In this document: piece after piece, positions 16,324-25,047 of the stretch
Layout of the letters: every line of letters starts with the position of its first letter
How positions within the stretch are numbered: position 1 is the stretch's first letter
Assembly: GCA_023146365.1 (NCBI GenBank)
Contig: JAGLCE010000037.1
Span: 1 to 37,510, forward strand
Direction: 5' to 3'
DNA from: Endozoicomonadaceae bacterium
GTDB lineage: Bacteria > Pseudomonadota > Gammaproteobacteria > Pseudomonadales > Endozoicomonadaceae
DNA length: 37,510 bases
The notes under the pieces: generated by a model
What the model saw: the letters and a program-made list of their open reading frames with translations, nothing else
What the model was told of the DNA's origin: nothing
Databases searched by the model: none
Translations under genes and position numbers: made by a program

Positions 16324-17031
16324 ATGAGTGACGAACAGCTTCGATGGCGATTTTATACGACGCCCGTCCATGACTGTAGCTATTTGGCGGATCAAAAAGC
16401 GACCACACTGTTTCTTGATCCAACTATAACGATCAATCATAACATGTCAGGTTTTCTGGCAGATAACGGATTCAGACGCAGTGGCAGTCATTATTACCGT
16501 CCACATTGTCAATTGTGTAATGCCTGTACATCGATAAGAGTCATGGTAAATCATTTTCAAAAAAACAGAAGTCAACGACGGGTTTGGAATGGGAATAAGG
16601 ACCTTACGGTACAATCTTCAACGCCAGAATTTACACGGGAACGCTATCGACTCTATCGCCGTTATATTAAGCAACGACACAGTGATGGTGACATGTTCCC
16701 TCCTTCGCCCCAGCAGTTTTGTGACTTTCTCTGTCAGGATTCTGGATTTACTCGGTTTTATGAATTTCGTAAGGATCAGAAGCTACTAGCTGTCGCCGTT
16801 GTCGACTACTTACCAAGTGGACTATCTGCGATCTATACCTTTTTTGATCCTGATTTTCATTCCCGTAGTCTTGGTACTTTTTGTATTTTGTGGCAGATCG
16901 AAGAGACGAAATGCTTACAGAAAAATTATCTGTATTTAGGCTATTGGATACAAAACTGCTCTAAAATGGCATATAAAGCCCGTTATATCCCACAAGAACG
17001 TTATATTAATAGCGAATGGCGGACAACATAA
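16324..17031 (+). CDS. bpt: Aspartate/glutamate leucyltransferase (bacterial arginyltransferase homologue)
   Basis: This enzyme, also called Ate or Bpt, attaches Leu to N-terminal Asp or Glu and so makes secondary N-degrons. The 235-residue protein shows the ATE N-terminal cysteine signature (Cys18 in HDCSYLADQKA, and CQLCNACTSIRV with Cys62, 65 and 68) and the C-terminal acyltransferase half with YRLYRRYIKQRHSDGDM, LPSGLSAIYTFFDP and YLYLGYWIQNCSKMAYKARY. It lies 8 bp after aat and 92 bp before infA. ClpA and ClpS, which degrade the resulting substrates, are encoded just beyond. Confidence 0.93.
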   Translation: MSDEQLRWRFYTTPVHDCSYLADQKATTLFLDPTITINHNMSGFLADNGFRRSGSHYYRPHCQLCNACTSIRVMVNHFQKNRSQRRVWNGNKDLTVQSSTPEFTRERYRLYRRYIKQRHSDGDMFPPSPQQFCDFLCQDSGFTRFYEFRKDQKLLAVAVVDYLPSGLSAIYTFFDPDFHSRSLGTFCILWQIEETKCLQKNYLYLGYWIQNCSKMAYKARYIPQERYINSEWRTT

Positions 17032-17123
17032 CACCATTGACTTTGATTTGTGATAAGTTTTAAGGCAGAATGCACACCACTTTACCATTCATGAATCTTT
17101 CATTACACAGAGGTAGATGCCGA

Positions 17124-17342
17124 ATGGCAAAAGAAGACTCGTTTGAAATGGAAGGGGTGATTGTCGACACTCTTCCCAACACTATGTTTCGCGTAGAATT
17201 GGAAAACGGCCATGTCATTACAGCGCATATTTCTGGGAAAATGCGTAAAAATTATATCCGCATTCTTACCGGTGACAAGGTTCGTGTAGAGCTGACTCCT
17301 TACGATTTAACCAAGGGTCGCATCATTTATCGCGCACGCTGA
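17124..17342 (+). CDS. infA: Translation initiation factor IF-1
   Basis: The 72-residue protein has the exact length and sequence style of IF-1: MAKEDSFEMEGVIVDTLPNT, FRVELENGH, AHISGKMRKNYIRIL, GDKVRVEL, GRIIYR. It is an OB-fold protein that binds the 30S A site during initiation. An upstream in-frame ATG at 17070 would add 18 residues with no counterpart in the family, so 17124 is chosen; AGAGGTAG lies at a good distance upstream. Its stop codon is already part of the terminator-like inverted repeat that follows. Confidence 0.97.
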   Translation: MAKEDSFEMEGVIVDTLPNTMFRVELENGHVITAHISGKMRKNYIRILTGDKVRVELTPYDLTKGRIIYRAR

Positions 17343-17395
17343 TAAACGTCTCTACTCAGGAATGGTGAACCCTTCCTGAGTAGAGACGTTTATCA
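17340..17395. terminator. Perfect 23-bp inverted repeat between infA and clpA (candidate bidirectional terminator)
   Basis: The arm at 17340-17362 (TGATAAACGTCTCTACTCAGG plus AA) is repeated exactly as its inverse complement at 17373-17395, with a 10-base loop. The first three bases are the infA stop codon. It lies 8 bp before the clpA stop on the other strand, so it can serve both converging genes. No long U tract follows on either side, so it may act with Rho or as an mRNA 3'-end stabiliser. Confidence 0.75.
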
Positions 17396-17402
17396 ATGGA
17401 TA

Positions 17403-19661
17403 TCAGGAAGGTTCTGCCTCAAACGTCAGTTCATCGTCCTTTACGTTAATTTTCATTGTTCCGCCTTTTAGCAGCTTGCCAAAGAGTATTTCTTCTGCCA
17501 TAGGCTTCTTCAACCTATCTTGAATAAGACGTGCCATCGGACGAGCACCCATCAAGCGATCATACCCTTTTTCAGCCAGCCACTGCCTGACGGTCTCGTT
17601 TACATCCAGCTGAACTTTCTTATCATCAAGTTGGGACTGTAATTCGGTCAGCTGCTTATCGACCACATGGGTGATGACCTCAGGACTCAGTGGTTTGAAC
17701 TGAATGACTGAATCCAGACGATTTCTAAATTCTGGAGTAAACGCCTTCTTGATAGCGTTCCCACCCTCAACAGAATGATCCTGAGTCGAAAAGCCAATAG
17801 AGCTACGGCTCATGTTATCCGCCCCCGCATTCGTAGTCATTATTAGAATGACATTGCGAAAGTCAGCCTTTCGGCCATTATTATCCGTCAAGGTGCCATG
17901 ATCCATGACTTGCAGGAGTAGATTGAATACATCTGGATGTCCCTTCTCAATTTCATCAAGCAATAAAACACAGTGAGGTGATTTATTAATCGCTTCGGTC
18001 AAAAGACCTCCTTGGTCAAAACCAACATAACCAGGCGGTGCGCCGATCAGGCGAGAAACCGTGTGCGACTCCATGTACTCCGACATATCAAACCGAACCA
18101 GCTCAATACCAAGTGACTTGGAAAGCTGACGACAAACTTCGGTTTTCCCAACACCTGTAGGTCCGGCAAACAAAAAACAACCAACGGGTTTTTCTGGTGC
18201 TTTAAGCCCTGCGCGAGACAGTCTGATATTGGTTGTCAACGCATCAATGGATTCATCCTGCCCAAAGATCGTGAGACGCATATTTCGAGGCAGTTTTTCT
18301 AGCAGTTCTTTATCAGAAGAAGAAACGGACTTCGGCGGAACTCTAGCCATTTTGGCCACAATAGATTCAACCTCATCAACTCCAATCGTTTTTTTCCGTT
18401 TACTCTCTTTCTGAAGCCGCTGGAAAGCACCCGCCTCATCAATAACATCTATCGCTTTGTCTGGCATTTGTCGGTCATTGATATAGCGATCAGCCAATTC
18501 AGCTGCCGCTCTAAGCGCTTCATTTTTATACTTAATTTTGTGGTACTCTTCAAATTTTTTCTTTAATCCTAACAAGATGGCATAGGTATCGTCCACATCT
18601 GGCTCATTAACATCCACCTTCTGGAAACGACGAGCCAGCGCCCTGTCTTTTTCAAAAATACCTCGAAACTCCTGGAACGTGGTAGAACCAAAGCAGCGTA
18701 AATCGCCACTGGAAAGGAAAGGTTTGAGAAGGTTTGATGCATCCATCACACCACCAGACGCCGCACCGGCACCAATAATAGTGTGGATCTCATCAATAAA
18801 CAGAATGGCATCTTCTATCTTTTTAAGTTCACCCAATAGATTCTTGAAACGCTTTTCAAAATCACCACGATACTTTGTTCCCGCCAGCAAAGCACCGAGA
18901 TCCAGAGAGTATATGACGGAATTAGCCAAAATCTCAGGCACTTCACCATCAACTATTCTCTTGGCAAGGCCTTCCGCTATAGCGGTTTTACCAACGCCAG
19001 ACTCACCGACCAAGAGAGGGTTGTTTTTACGACGTCGACACAGAATCTGCCCTACTCTTTCCAGCTCACTATCCCGACCAACCAGAGGATCAATCTTGCC
19101 TTTTATGGCAAGTTCATTGAGGTTGGTGGTGTAAGCTTCTAGGGGTTTGCTTCCAGCGGACTCTTCACTGGACGTTGAATCTTCATGAAGCTCACCATCT
19201 TCAGTATCCTGACCCTGATGCCCTGGTACCTTGGAAATTCCATGAGAAATATAATTCACAACATCTATGCGTGCGACTTCCTGCTGCTTCAGGAAATAAA
19301 CAGCCTGACTTTCCTGCTCACTAAAAATCGCAACTAGTACATTCGCTCCGGTAACTTCTTTCTTACCGGAACTCTGAACATGGAAGACAGCTCTTTGCAG
19401 GACACGCTGAAACCCCAGCGTTGGCTGTGTTTCACGATCATCATTATTACCGGGAATCAGTGGTGTAGTTGAGTCAACGAAATGGGAGAGGTCGTTGCGG
19501 AGTTTATCAAGATTAGCACCGCAAGCTTCGAGTACATCATTCGCCGACTTGTTATCAATAAGTGCCAGCAATAAATGCTCAACTGTCATGAATTCATGAC
19601 GCTTGATCCTCGCTTCTTTGAATGCGCTGTTTAGTGTTTGCTCTAAATCTTTATTAAGCAT
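17403..19661 (-). CDS. clpA: ATP-dependent Clp protease ATP-binding subunit ClpA
   Basis: ClpA is the hexameric unfoldase that feeds substrates, including ClpS-delivered N-degron proteins, to ClpP. The 752-residue protein has the Clp N domain (1-145), an acidic linker (about 146-172), and two AAA+ modules. Walker A and B of D1 are GESGVGKT at 219-226 and ILFIDE at 286-291. Those of D2 are GPTGVGKT at 500-507 and VLLLDE at 565-570. The ClpP-docking IGF tripeptide is at 622-624. No ClpB-type middle coiled coil is present. AAGGTGA precedes the ATG. The gene lies 24 bp after clpS in the same operon. clpP is not in the window. Confidence 0.97.
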   Translation of the reverse strand: MLNKDLEQTLNSAFKEARIKRHEFMTVEHLLLALIDNKSANDVLEACGANLDKLRNDLSHFVDSTTPLIPGNNDDRETQPTLGFQRVLQRAVFHVQSSGKKEVTGANVLVAIFSEQESQAVYFLKQQEVARIDVVNYISHGISKVPGHQGQDTEDGELHEDSTSSEESAGSKPLEAYTTNLNELAIKGKIDPLVGRDSELERVGQILCRRRKNNPLLVGESGVGKTAIAEGLAKRIVDGEVPEILANSVIYSLDLGALLAGTKYRGDFEKRFKNLLGELKKIEDAILFIDEIHTIIGAGAASGGVMDASNLLKPFLSSGDLRCFGSTTFQEFRGIFEKDRALARRFQKVDVNEPDVDDTYAILLGLKKKFEEYHKIKYKNEALRAAAELADRYINDRQMPDKAIDVIDEAGAFQRLQKESKRKKTIGVDEVESIVAKMARVPPKSVSSSDKELLEKLPRNMRLTIFGQDESIDALTTNIRLSRAGLKAPEKPVGCFLFAGPTGVGKTEVCRQLSKSLGIELVRFDMSEYMESHTVSRLIGAPPGYVGFDQGGLLTEAINKSPHCVLLLDEIEKGHPDVFNLLLQVMDHGTLTDNNGRKADFRNVILIMTTNAGADNMSRSSIGFSTQDHSVEGGNAIKKAFTPEFRNRLDSVIQFKPLSPEVITHVVDKQLTELQSQLDDKKVQLDVNETVRQWLAEKGYDRLMGARPMARLIQDRLKKPMAEEILFGKLLKGGTMKINVKDDELTFEAEPS

Positions 19662-19685
19662 AGTATTGTCACCTTATCTACTCTG

Positions 19686-20039
19686 TTAATTGTTTTTTTC
19701 GATTATACAAAGCAGAGGGTGCTGATTCTCTCGCGCATAGCAATTAACCAGCTTGGCCTTGGTTCCGGCAACATCTTTTGTGTACACGCCGCAGACGGCC
19801 TGTCCTTGTGTATGTATTGTCAGCATAACTTGTGTCGCCTTTTCCCTGGACAAGTTGAAGAAGATTCCCAGAACTTCGATCACGAAATCCATAGGGGTAA
19901 AGTCATCATTTATCAATATGACCTGATACATCGGCGGGGGCGCAAGCTTCGGTTTTACCGAAGCTACGGCAACATTACCCTCATCCTCAAGATGACTCCC
20001 TAAACTTAATGATAGTAGAACTCTGTCAAAAATACTCAT
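19686..20039 (-). CDS. clpS: ATP-dependent Clp protease adaptor ClpS
   Basis: ClpS binds N-terminal Leu, Phe, Tyr and Trp and hands these substrates to ClpA. The 117-residue protein has a flexible N-terminal extension (1-35) and the core domain with PPMYQVILINDDFTPMDFV, whose NDD-TPM segment forms the N-degron pocket; AT-VMLTIHTQGQAVCGVYTKD and ARENQHPLLCIIE follow. An upstream TTG at 20054 would add five residues, but the ATG at 20039 is preferred. It is the first gene of clpS-clpA and diverges from cspD. aat and bpt, which create ClpS ligands, are 3-4 kb away. Confidence 0.95.
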   Translation of the reverse strand: MSIFDRVLLSLSLGSHLEDEGNVAVASVKPKLAPPPMYQVILINDDFTPMDFVIEVLGIFFNLSREKATQVMLTIHTQGQAVCGVYTKDVAGTKAKLVNCYARENQHPLLCIIEKNN

Positions 20040-20291
20040 GAAATATTCTGTCAAAAGAATGCCATGTTAAGGTGTTTTTAGAACATCTATACTACCATAT
20101 TAGCTGATTCGCTGGCGAATACTTGACAGTATTAATTGCATGTCTGATACTTGTTCCAATCTGTGGATGAAGTTTTATGTAACTAATAATATTACATAAA
20201 AAAGCAAAAAGACATTCGGTGAAAATCAATCGGCAAAATAAATAACAAAATAACAAGTAAAATAACAAATAGTTAATAGAGAGGCTGAAGC
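20040..20291. promoter_or_regulatory. Shared clpS/cspD divergent control region
   Basis: This 252-bp A+T-rich region must hold promoters in both directions. Before cspD lies an A+T-rich leader with three imperfect copies of AAATAACAA at about 20235-20272, then AGAGAGG as Shine-Dalgarno. I see no consensus promoter that I would assign with confidence. Confidence 0.45.
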
Positions 20292-20567
20292 ATGCCGACA
20301 GGTACAATAAAGTGGTTCAATAATGTTAAAGGGTATGGATTTGTCCTTGGCGAAGGCAGTGACGGAGATCTATTCGTTCACTATTCGTCCATCACCATGG
20401 AAGGCTATAAAACGCTGAAAGCCGGACAAATGGTGACTTATGACATCATTCAAGGGCCTAAAGGTCTTCATGCTGTTAATGTCGTGCTGCCTAGCCCACA
20501 AGACGACAACTTTTCATCGAATACCGATCAGCAGGTCTCTAGAAAAGTACCTGCGACCGAATCATAA
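20292..20567 (+). CDS. cspD: Cold-shock-domain protein CspD
   Basis: The 91-residue protein has one cold-shock domain (2-67) with the RNA-binding motifs KGYGFV (RNP1) and LFVHYSSI (RNP2), and a hydrophilic, Ser/Gln-rich tail of about 24 residues. CspD proteins bind single-stranded DNA or RNA and are linked to stationary phase and replication inhibition. The assignment to CspD rather than another Csp rests on the tail and on the conserved position divergent from clpS. AGAGAGG lies 8-14 bp before the ATG. Confidence 0.9.
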   Translation: MPTGTIKWFNNVKGYGFVLGEGSDGDLFVHYSSITMEGYKTLKAGQMVTYDIIQGPKGLHAVNVVLPSPQDDNFSSNTDQQVSRKVPATES

Positions 20568-20617
20568 CAAGTAGAAATCGAAAACTGTGAGTACAGAAAA
20601 ATCGTTGCGATCGCAGG

Positions 20618-21874
20618 CTACATGTTTTTAATAACAGCATCCGCAAACTCTGAGCACTTCATCAAGACTGCATCAGACATCAGCCTCTCAAAATCATAGG
20701 TCACTGTTTTCGCCTCAATAGCGCCTCCCACCCCTTTAATTATCAAGTCGGCGGCTTCAGACCAACCCAGATGACGCATCATCATCTCTGCAGAAAGAAT
20801 CAGTGAGCCTGGATTTACCTTATCCTGCCCTGCATATTTTGGAGCTGTACCGTGTGTTGCTTCGAAAATGGCGACATCCACCCCTATATTCGCGCCAGGC
20901 GCAATACCGATACCCCCTACTTCTGCTGCTAAAGCATCAGATATGTAGTCACCGTTCAGATTGAGTGTCGCGATGACACTATACTCCTCAGGTCGCATCA
21001 GTATCTGTTGCAGGAAAGCATCAGCAATGACATCTTTAATAATGATCTCTCTATGAGTGTTAGGATTGATCAGCTTATGCCAAGGACCACCATCAAGAGG
21101 CTCTGCCCCGAAAGCCGTTCTGGCCAATTCATAGCCCCACTCTTTAAAAGCGCCCTCCGTGTACTTCATGATATTACCTTTGTGGACGAGCGTCACAGAA
21201 GGCTTATCATTATCTATAGCGAACTGAATCGCCTTATTCACTAGGCGCTGAGTACCCTCTTTTGATACGGGCTTGATACCAATACCACAGCTCTTATCAA
21301 AACGGATCTTTTTAACCCCCATCTCTTTTTTGAGGAAATGAATAAGCTTCATGGCTTCTGGGCTGTCAGCCTCCCACTCAATACCGGCGTAGATATCTTC
21401 CGAATTCTCTCGGAAAATCACCATATCCGTCTTTTCGGGTTCAGTCACTGGACTGGGCACGCCTTTAAACCAGCGCACCGGACGGATACAGGCATAGAGA
21501 TCCAACTCTTGCCGCAGAGCAACGTTAAGAGAACGGATACCACCACCAACCGGCGTAGTGAGTGGCCCCTTGATACCCACACAGTATTCACGCATCGCCT
21601 CAAGGGTTTCTTCTGGCAACCAAGCATCACCACCATAAACACTGACGGCCTTTTCACCGGCAAAGACTTCCATCCAAGCGATGACACGGCTGCCACCATA
21701 AGCTTTCTCAATAGCGGCATCGACAACCTTCAGCATGGCTGGGGTCACATCCACACCGATACCATCACCTTCGATAAAGGGAATAATCGGATGACTGGGG
21801 ACACTGAGGGAGAGATCATCATTAAGGGTGATTTTACTGCCGTTTTGAGGAACGTTGATCTTTTGATATCCCAT
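20618..21874 (-). CDS. icd: NADP-dependent isocitrate dehydrogenase
   Basis: The 418-residue enzyme of the TCA cycle oxidises isocitrate to 2-oxoglutarate. It shows the substrate region GGGIRSLNVALRQELDLYAC with Ser115, the equivalent of the serine phosphorylated by AceK in E. coli. ENSEDIYAGIEW, TLVHKGNIMKYTEGAFKEWGY, LNLNGDYISDALAAEVGGIG and the NADP-binding HGTAPKYAGQDKVNPGS follow. The Lys-Tyr in that last motif indicates NADP specificity. AAGGAG lies 8 bp before the ATG. It faces cspD and diverges from mnmA. Confidence 0.97.
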   Translation of the reverse strand: MGYQKINVPQNGSKITLNDDLSLSVPSHPIIPFIEGDGIGVDVTPAMLKVVDAAIEKAYGGSRVIAWMEVFAGEKAVSVYGGDAWLPEETLEAMREYCVGIKGPLTTPVGGGIRSLNVALRQELDLYACIRPVRWFKGVPSPVTEPEKTDMVIFRENSEDIYAGIEWEADSPEAMKLIHFLKKEMGVKKIRFDKSCGIGIKPVSKEGTQRLVNKAIQFAIDNDKPSVTLVHKGNIMKYTEGAFKEWGYELARTAFGAEPLDGGPWHKLINPNTHREIIIKDVIADAFLQQILMRPEEYSVIATLNLNGDYISDALAAEVGGIGIAPGANIGVDVAIFEATHGTAPKYAGQDKVNPGSLILSAEMMMRHLGWSEAADLIIKGVGGAIEAKTVTYDFERLMSDAVLMKCSEFADAVIKNM

Positions 21875-22216
21875 TACATACTCCTTAATCTGAGTAGTTT
21901 ATATACCGCCGGTGATAACCAGCAGCCTATCGGTTCTTGTCGTTTTTGCACGCAAAGTGCGGTATCGACGATGATTTTCATCCGTTATCGCTTCGCCATT
22001 ATTGAACTTGACAAGATATACCAAAGCGTGTCAATAATAAATCATATTTTGTTACAGAATCCGGCACCCAGCCAGCAGTAGCTTCATTATGCGTCCAGAT
22101 GATAGCTATATCAAATTGCCTTCATGGAATTTAGACTGGACGTTGACGGCTGGATCATTACAATTGACGCCCTTCTAACGTCTAATCAGCTTTCACTTTT
22201 TTATGATCACTTTTTT
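21875..22216. other. Divergent icd/mnmA intergenic region
   Basis: The region carries the icd leader (Shine-Dalgarno AAGGAG on the minus strand) and presumably the promoters of both genes. An in-frame extension of mnmA back to 22124 is open but has no counterpart in the MnmA family, so I leave it as non-coding. No other feature is recognised. Confidence 0.4.
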
Positions 22217-23335
22217 ATGACCACTAATGCACACGTCCGTGTCATCGTTGGCATGTCCGGCGGTGTCGACTCTTCAGTTTCAGCGCTACTTCTCATGCAG
22301 CAGGGTTATCAAGTAGAAGGTCTGTTCATGAAAAACTGGGAGGAAGACGATGATACAGAATATTGCACAGCCCTTCAGGATCTTGCCGACGCTCAAGCGG
22401 TTTGCGATCATCTAAACATCCATCTGCACAAAGCCAATTTTGCCGCCGAATACTGGGAGCATGTTTTTGAGAATTTCCTGTTAGAATATCGTGCGGGAAG
22501 AACACCCAATCCAGACATTCTCTGCAATCGTGAAATCAAATTCAAAGCCTTTCTTGATTATGCGCTGGAGCTGGGCGCTGATGCCATTGCGACCGGTCAT
22601 TATGTACGTCGTACTGATCGTGATGGGCATACGTTGCTACTGAAAGCGGTTGATAGCAACAAGGATCAAAGTTATTTTCTCCATGCTGTCGGTGAAAAAG
22701 CGTTGGCGCATAGCCTGTTTCCTGTCGGTGATCTGGAAAAGCATGAGGTCAGAACCATTGCTGAGCAACACCAGCTAGCCAATTTCAACAAAAAGGACAG
22801 CACCGGTATCTGCTTTATTGGCGAACGGCGCTTCCGTGATTTTCTGGCGCAGTACATCCCGGCTCAACCCGGTGAGATCCAAACTGAAGATGGCCATGTC
22901 ATCGGACGACACAACGGCCTGATGTACCACACGATTGGTCAGCGGCAAGGGCTTGGCATCGGAGGTCTCAAGAAAACGGATGATGCTCCATGGTACGTCA
23001 TTGAAAAAGACCAAACGCATAATGTATTAATCGTGGGCCAAGGCAACGACCATCCCAGACTCTTTTCTGAAGCCCTTGCTGTCGATACCGTGTACTGGAT
23101 TAATGACAATACTGCACTGATTCCTGACAAATTATGGGCCAAAGTACGTTATCGTCAGCCTGATCAAGGTTGCACACTTCTACGAAAGCCGCATGGCGGC
23201 TATCATGTCATCTTCGATGAACCTCAGCGTGCGGTAACCCTTGGCCAATCCATTGTTTTCTATGATAGGGAGATCTGTCTGGGTGGTGGAATTATCGAAC
23301 AACGCTTTGCCAGCAAAAGCACAATCTCGGGATGA
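22217..23335 (+). CDS. mnmA: tRNA-specific 2-thiouridylase MnmA
   Basis: MnmA installs the 2-thio group on U34 of tRNA-Lys, -Glu and -Gln, using sulfur relayed from IscS. The 372-residue protein has the PP-loop ATP motif GMSGGVDSS at 12-20, FMKNWEEDDDTEYC, the NPDILCNREIKF region with the first catalytic cysteine, TGHYVRR, and STGICFIGERRFRDF with the second cysteine. LGGGIIEQR closes the protein. The ATG at 22217 gives the usual short lead into RVIVGMSGG; the ATG at 22124 would add 31 unmatched residues. No clear Shine-Dalgarno is seen. Downstream lie the hflD remnant and purB, the order known from many gammaproteobacteria. Confidence 0.95.
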   Translation: MTTNAHVRVIVGMSGGVDSSVSALLLMQQGYQVEGLFMKNWEEDDDTEYCTALQDLADAQAVCDHLNIHLHKANFAAEYWEHVFENFLLEYRAGRTPNPDILCNREIKFKAFLDYALELGADAIATGHYVRRTDRDGHTLLLKAVDSNKDQSYFLHAVGEKALAHSLFPVGDLEKHEVRTIAEQHQLANFNKKDSTGICFIGERRFRDFLAQYIPAQPGEIQTEDGHVIGRHNGLMYHTIGQRQGLGIGGLKKTDDAPWYVIEKDQTHNVLIVGQGNDHPRLFSEALAVDTVYWINDNTALIPDKLWAKVRYRQPDQGCTLLRKPHGGYHVIFDEPQRAVTLGQSIVFYDREICLGGGIIEQRFASKSTISG

Positions 23336-23606
23336 TGCTAGGGATCAATGGAGCGATGGGTCAACGAGATACTGACCGAACTCTAGCACTAGGCGGCCTG
23401 TTTCAAGCCGCTTTGCTGGTGGAAAAAATAGCCAAGACAGCCCAAGCGCCCGACAGCGGGCTGTCTCATCGATCAGCTGCTGAAAAGTGCCGAATCGCTA
23501 TGACAGCAAAACTGAACCCTTCGGCATTTTATTATCCACTGTCACGATCTGTTTGGTCAACCTGCCGGAACAGATCAGCTAACCACTTCAAACCGAGGAG
23601 ATTTTG
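23332..23606 (+). pseudogene. hflD: Decayed hflD remnant between mnmA and purB
   Basis: In many gammaproteobacteria hflD (about 200 codons) lies exactly here. Only about 275 bp remain. The frame starting at the ATGATG that overlaps the mnmA stop reads ALGGLFQAALLVEKIAKTAQ, clearly like the HflD N-terminus (ALGG.F.AA.LV.KIAKT in Pseudomonas, from memory). After that the match continues in another frame (CLIDQLLKSAESL, about 23462-23500), which points to a frameshift, and then it ends. The original frame runs on for 91 codons as unrelated sequence and stops within the purB start. HflD influences CII proteolysis in E. coli and is a peripheral membrane protein. Loss of its C-terminal three quarters means the product is almost surely non-functional. 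Confidence 0.72.
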
Positions 23607-24971
23607 ATGGAACTGTCTGCACTGACGGCGATCTCACCCATTGATGGCCGCTACAGCAGCAAGACCTGCACACTGCGCAATGTTTTCAGTGAGTATGGCT
23701 TGATCCGTTTCCGAGTCATGGTCGAAGTCCGCTGGCTCCAACATCTCAGCAAAGAAACCGCGATTACAGAACTGCCAACGTTCAGTGCGGAAGCTCATAA
23801 CCTGCTCAATGACATGGTTGATCGCTTTTCCGAGGAAGACGCTCTAAAGGTGAAAGCGTTCGAGCGCACCACCAACCATGACGTCAAAGCGGTTGAGTAT
23901 TTCCTTAAAAAGACAATGTCGACCAATACCGAGCTGGCCAAAGCGGTTGAGTTTGTTCACTTTGCTTGCACGTCAGAAGACATCAACAATCTGTCACATG
24001 CGCTGATGTTACAGGCTGGCCGCAAGGTTTTTCTTCAGCCACTAAACCAACTGGTGGATGCTATCCGCCGTCTGGCGCATGATTTTCATGATCTCCCCAT
24101 GCTATCGCGCACCCATGGCCAAACAGCCTCCCCGACGACGCTAGGTAAAGAGATGGCCAATGTTGTCTATCGTTTGGAGCGTCAGCTAAAGCAGATTCAG
24201 CGTGTTGAGTTGCTGGGCAAGATGAATGGTGCGGTCGGTAATTACAACGCCCATTACGCGACCTACCCTGAGATCGACTGGCCTGCCCTGGCATCGAATT
24301 TTATTAGCTCATTGGGGCTAGAGTGGAATCCCTGCACTATTCAGATTGAGCCTCATGATTATATTGCCGAACTGTTTGACGCTCTCGCACGCTTCAACAC
24401 CATTCTCATTGATTTCGATCGAGATATCTGGGGTTATATCTCTCTGGGATACTTCCGTCAAACGACCATTGCTGGTGAAATCGGCTCCTCTACTATGCCC
24501 CACAAAGTCAACCCGATTGATTTTGAAAACTCGGAAGGCAACCTCGGACTAGCCAATGCCATCATGAACCACCTCGCCGCTAAGCTGCCGATATCTCGTT
24601 GGCAGCGAGATCTGACTGACTCCACCGTATTGCGTAACCTCGGTGTGGGCATCGGCCACAGCCTGATCGCCTACGAAGCCACATTGAAGGGTATCAATAA
24701 ACTGGAGATTAACCGCGAACGTCTTGCACAAGATCTGGATAACGCTTGGGAAGTGCTGTCTGAACCGGTTCAGACAATGATGCGCCGCTATGGCATCGAC
24801 GAACCCTATGAAAAGCTGAAAGCTTTCACCCGTGGTAAAGCCATTACCCGTGAAGGCATGCAGACATTTATCAATCAGTTGGATATTCCCGCGAAAGCAA
24901 GGGCGCAGCTACTGGCGCTGACACCTGCCGGATACACTGGCAACGCAGCCGAACAGGCAAAAGCCGTATAA
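23607..24971 (+). CDS. purB: Adenylosuccinate lyase
   Basis: PurB acts twice in purine synthesis, splitting SAICAR and adenylosuccinate with release of fumarate. The 454-residue protein begins MELSALTAISPIDGRYSSKT and shows ERTTNHDVKAVEYFLK, FACTSEDINNLSHALML, SRTHGQTASPTTLGKEM and the flexible catalytic loop GSSTMPHKVNPIDFENSEGN, the fumarase/aspartase superfamily signature. A TTG at 23604 is in frame, but the ATG at 23607 is chosen because it gives the family N-terminus and has GAGGAG 6 bp upstream. Confidence 0.97.
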   Translation: MELSALTAISPIDGRYSSKTCTLRNVFSEYGLIRFRVMVEVRWLQHLSKETAITELPTFSAEAHNLLNDMVDRFSEEDALKVKAFERTTNHDVKAVEYFLKKTMSTNTELAKAVEFVHFACTSEDINNLSHALMLQAGRKVFLQPLNQLVDAIRRLAHDFHDLPMLSRTHGQTASPTTLGKEMANVVYRLERQLKQIQRVELLGKMNGAVGNYNAHYATYPEIDWPALASNFISSLGLEWNPCTIQIEPHDYIAELFDALARFNTILIDFDRDIWGYISLGYFRQTTIAGEIGSSTMPHKVNPIDFENSEGNLGLANAIMNHLAAKLPISRWQRDLTDSTVLRNLGVGIGHSLIAYEATLKGINKLEINRERLAQDLDNAWEVLSEPVQTMMRRYGIDEPYEKLKAFTRGKAITREGMQTFINQLDIPAKARAQLLALTPAGYTGNAAEQAKAV

Positions 24972-24984
24972 ACGCAGGTTAATA

Positions 24985-25020
24985 CTTAAAAAACGCCGGA
25001 GCCTCGGCGTCCACTCTTTT
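24985..25020 (+). terminator. Terminator-like hairpin after purB
   Basis: ACGCCG (24993-24998) and CGGCGT (25005-25010) form a 6-bp G+C-rich stem with a 6-base loop, preceded by six A and followed after a few bases by CTTTTCTTT. It is a plausible but weak intrinsic terminator between purB and roxA. Confidence 0.5.
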
Positions 25021-25047
25021 CTTTCACACCGAATAGACACTCTATCC

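Noticed and set aside
21338..22081. 247-codon open frame on the plus strand opposite icd
   Set aside because: It lies almost wholly antisense to a clear isocitrate dehydrogenase gene, has no ribosome binding site and no recognisable domain; it reflects codon bias of icd.
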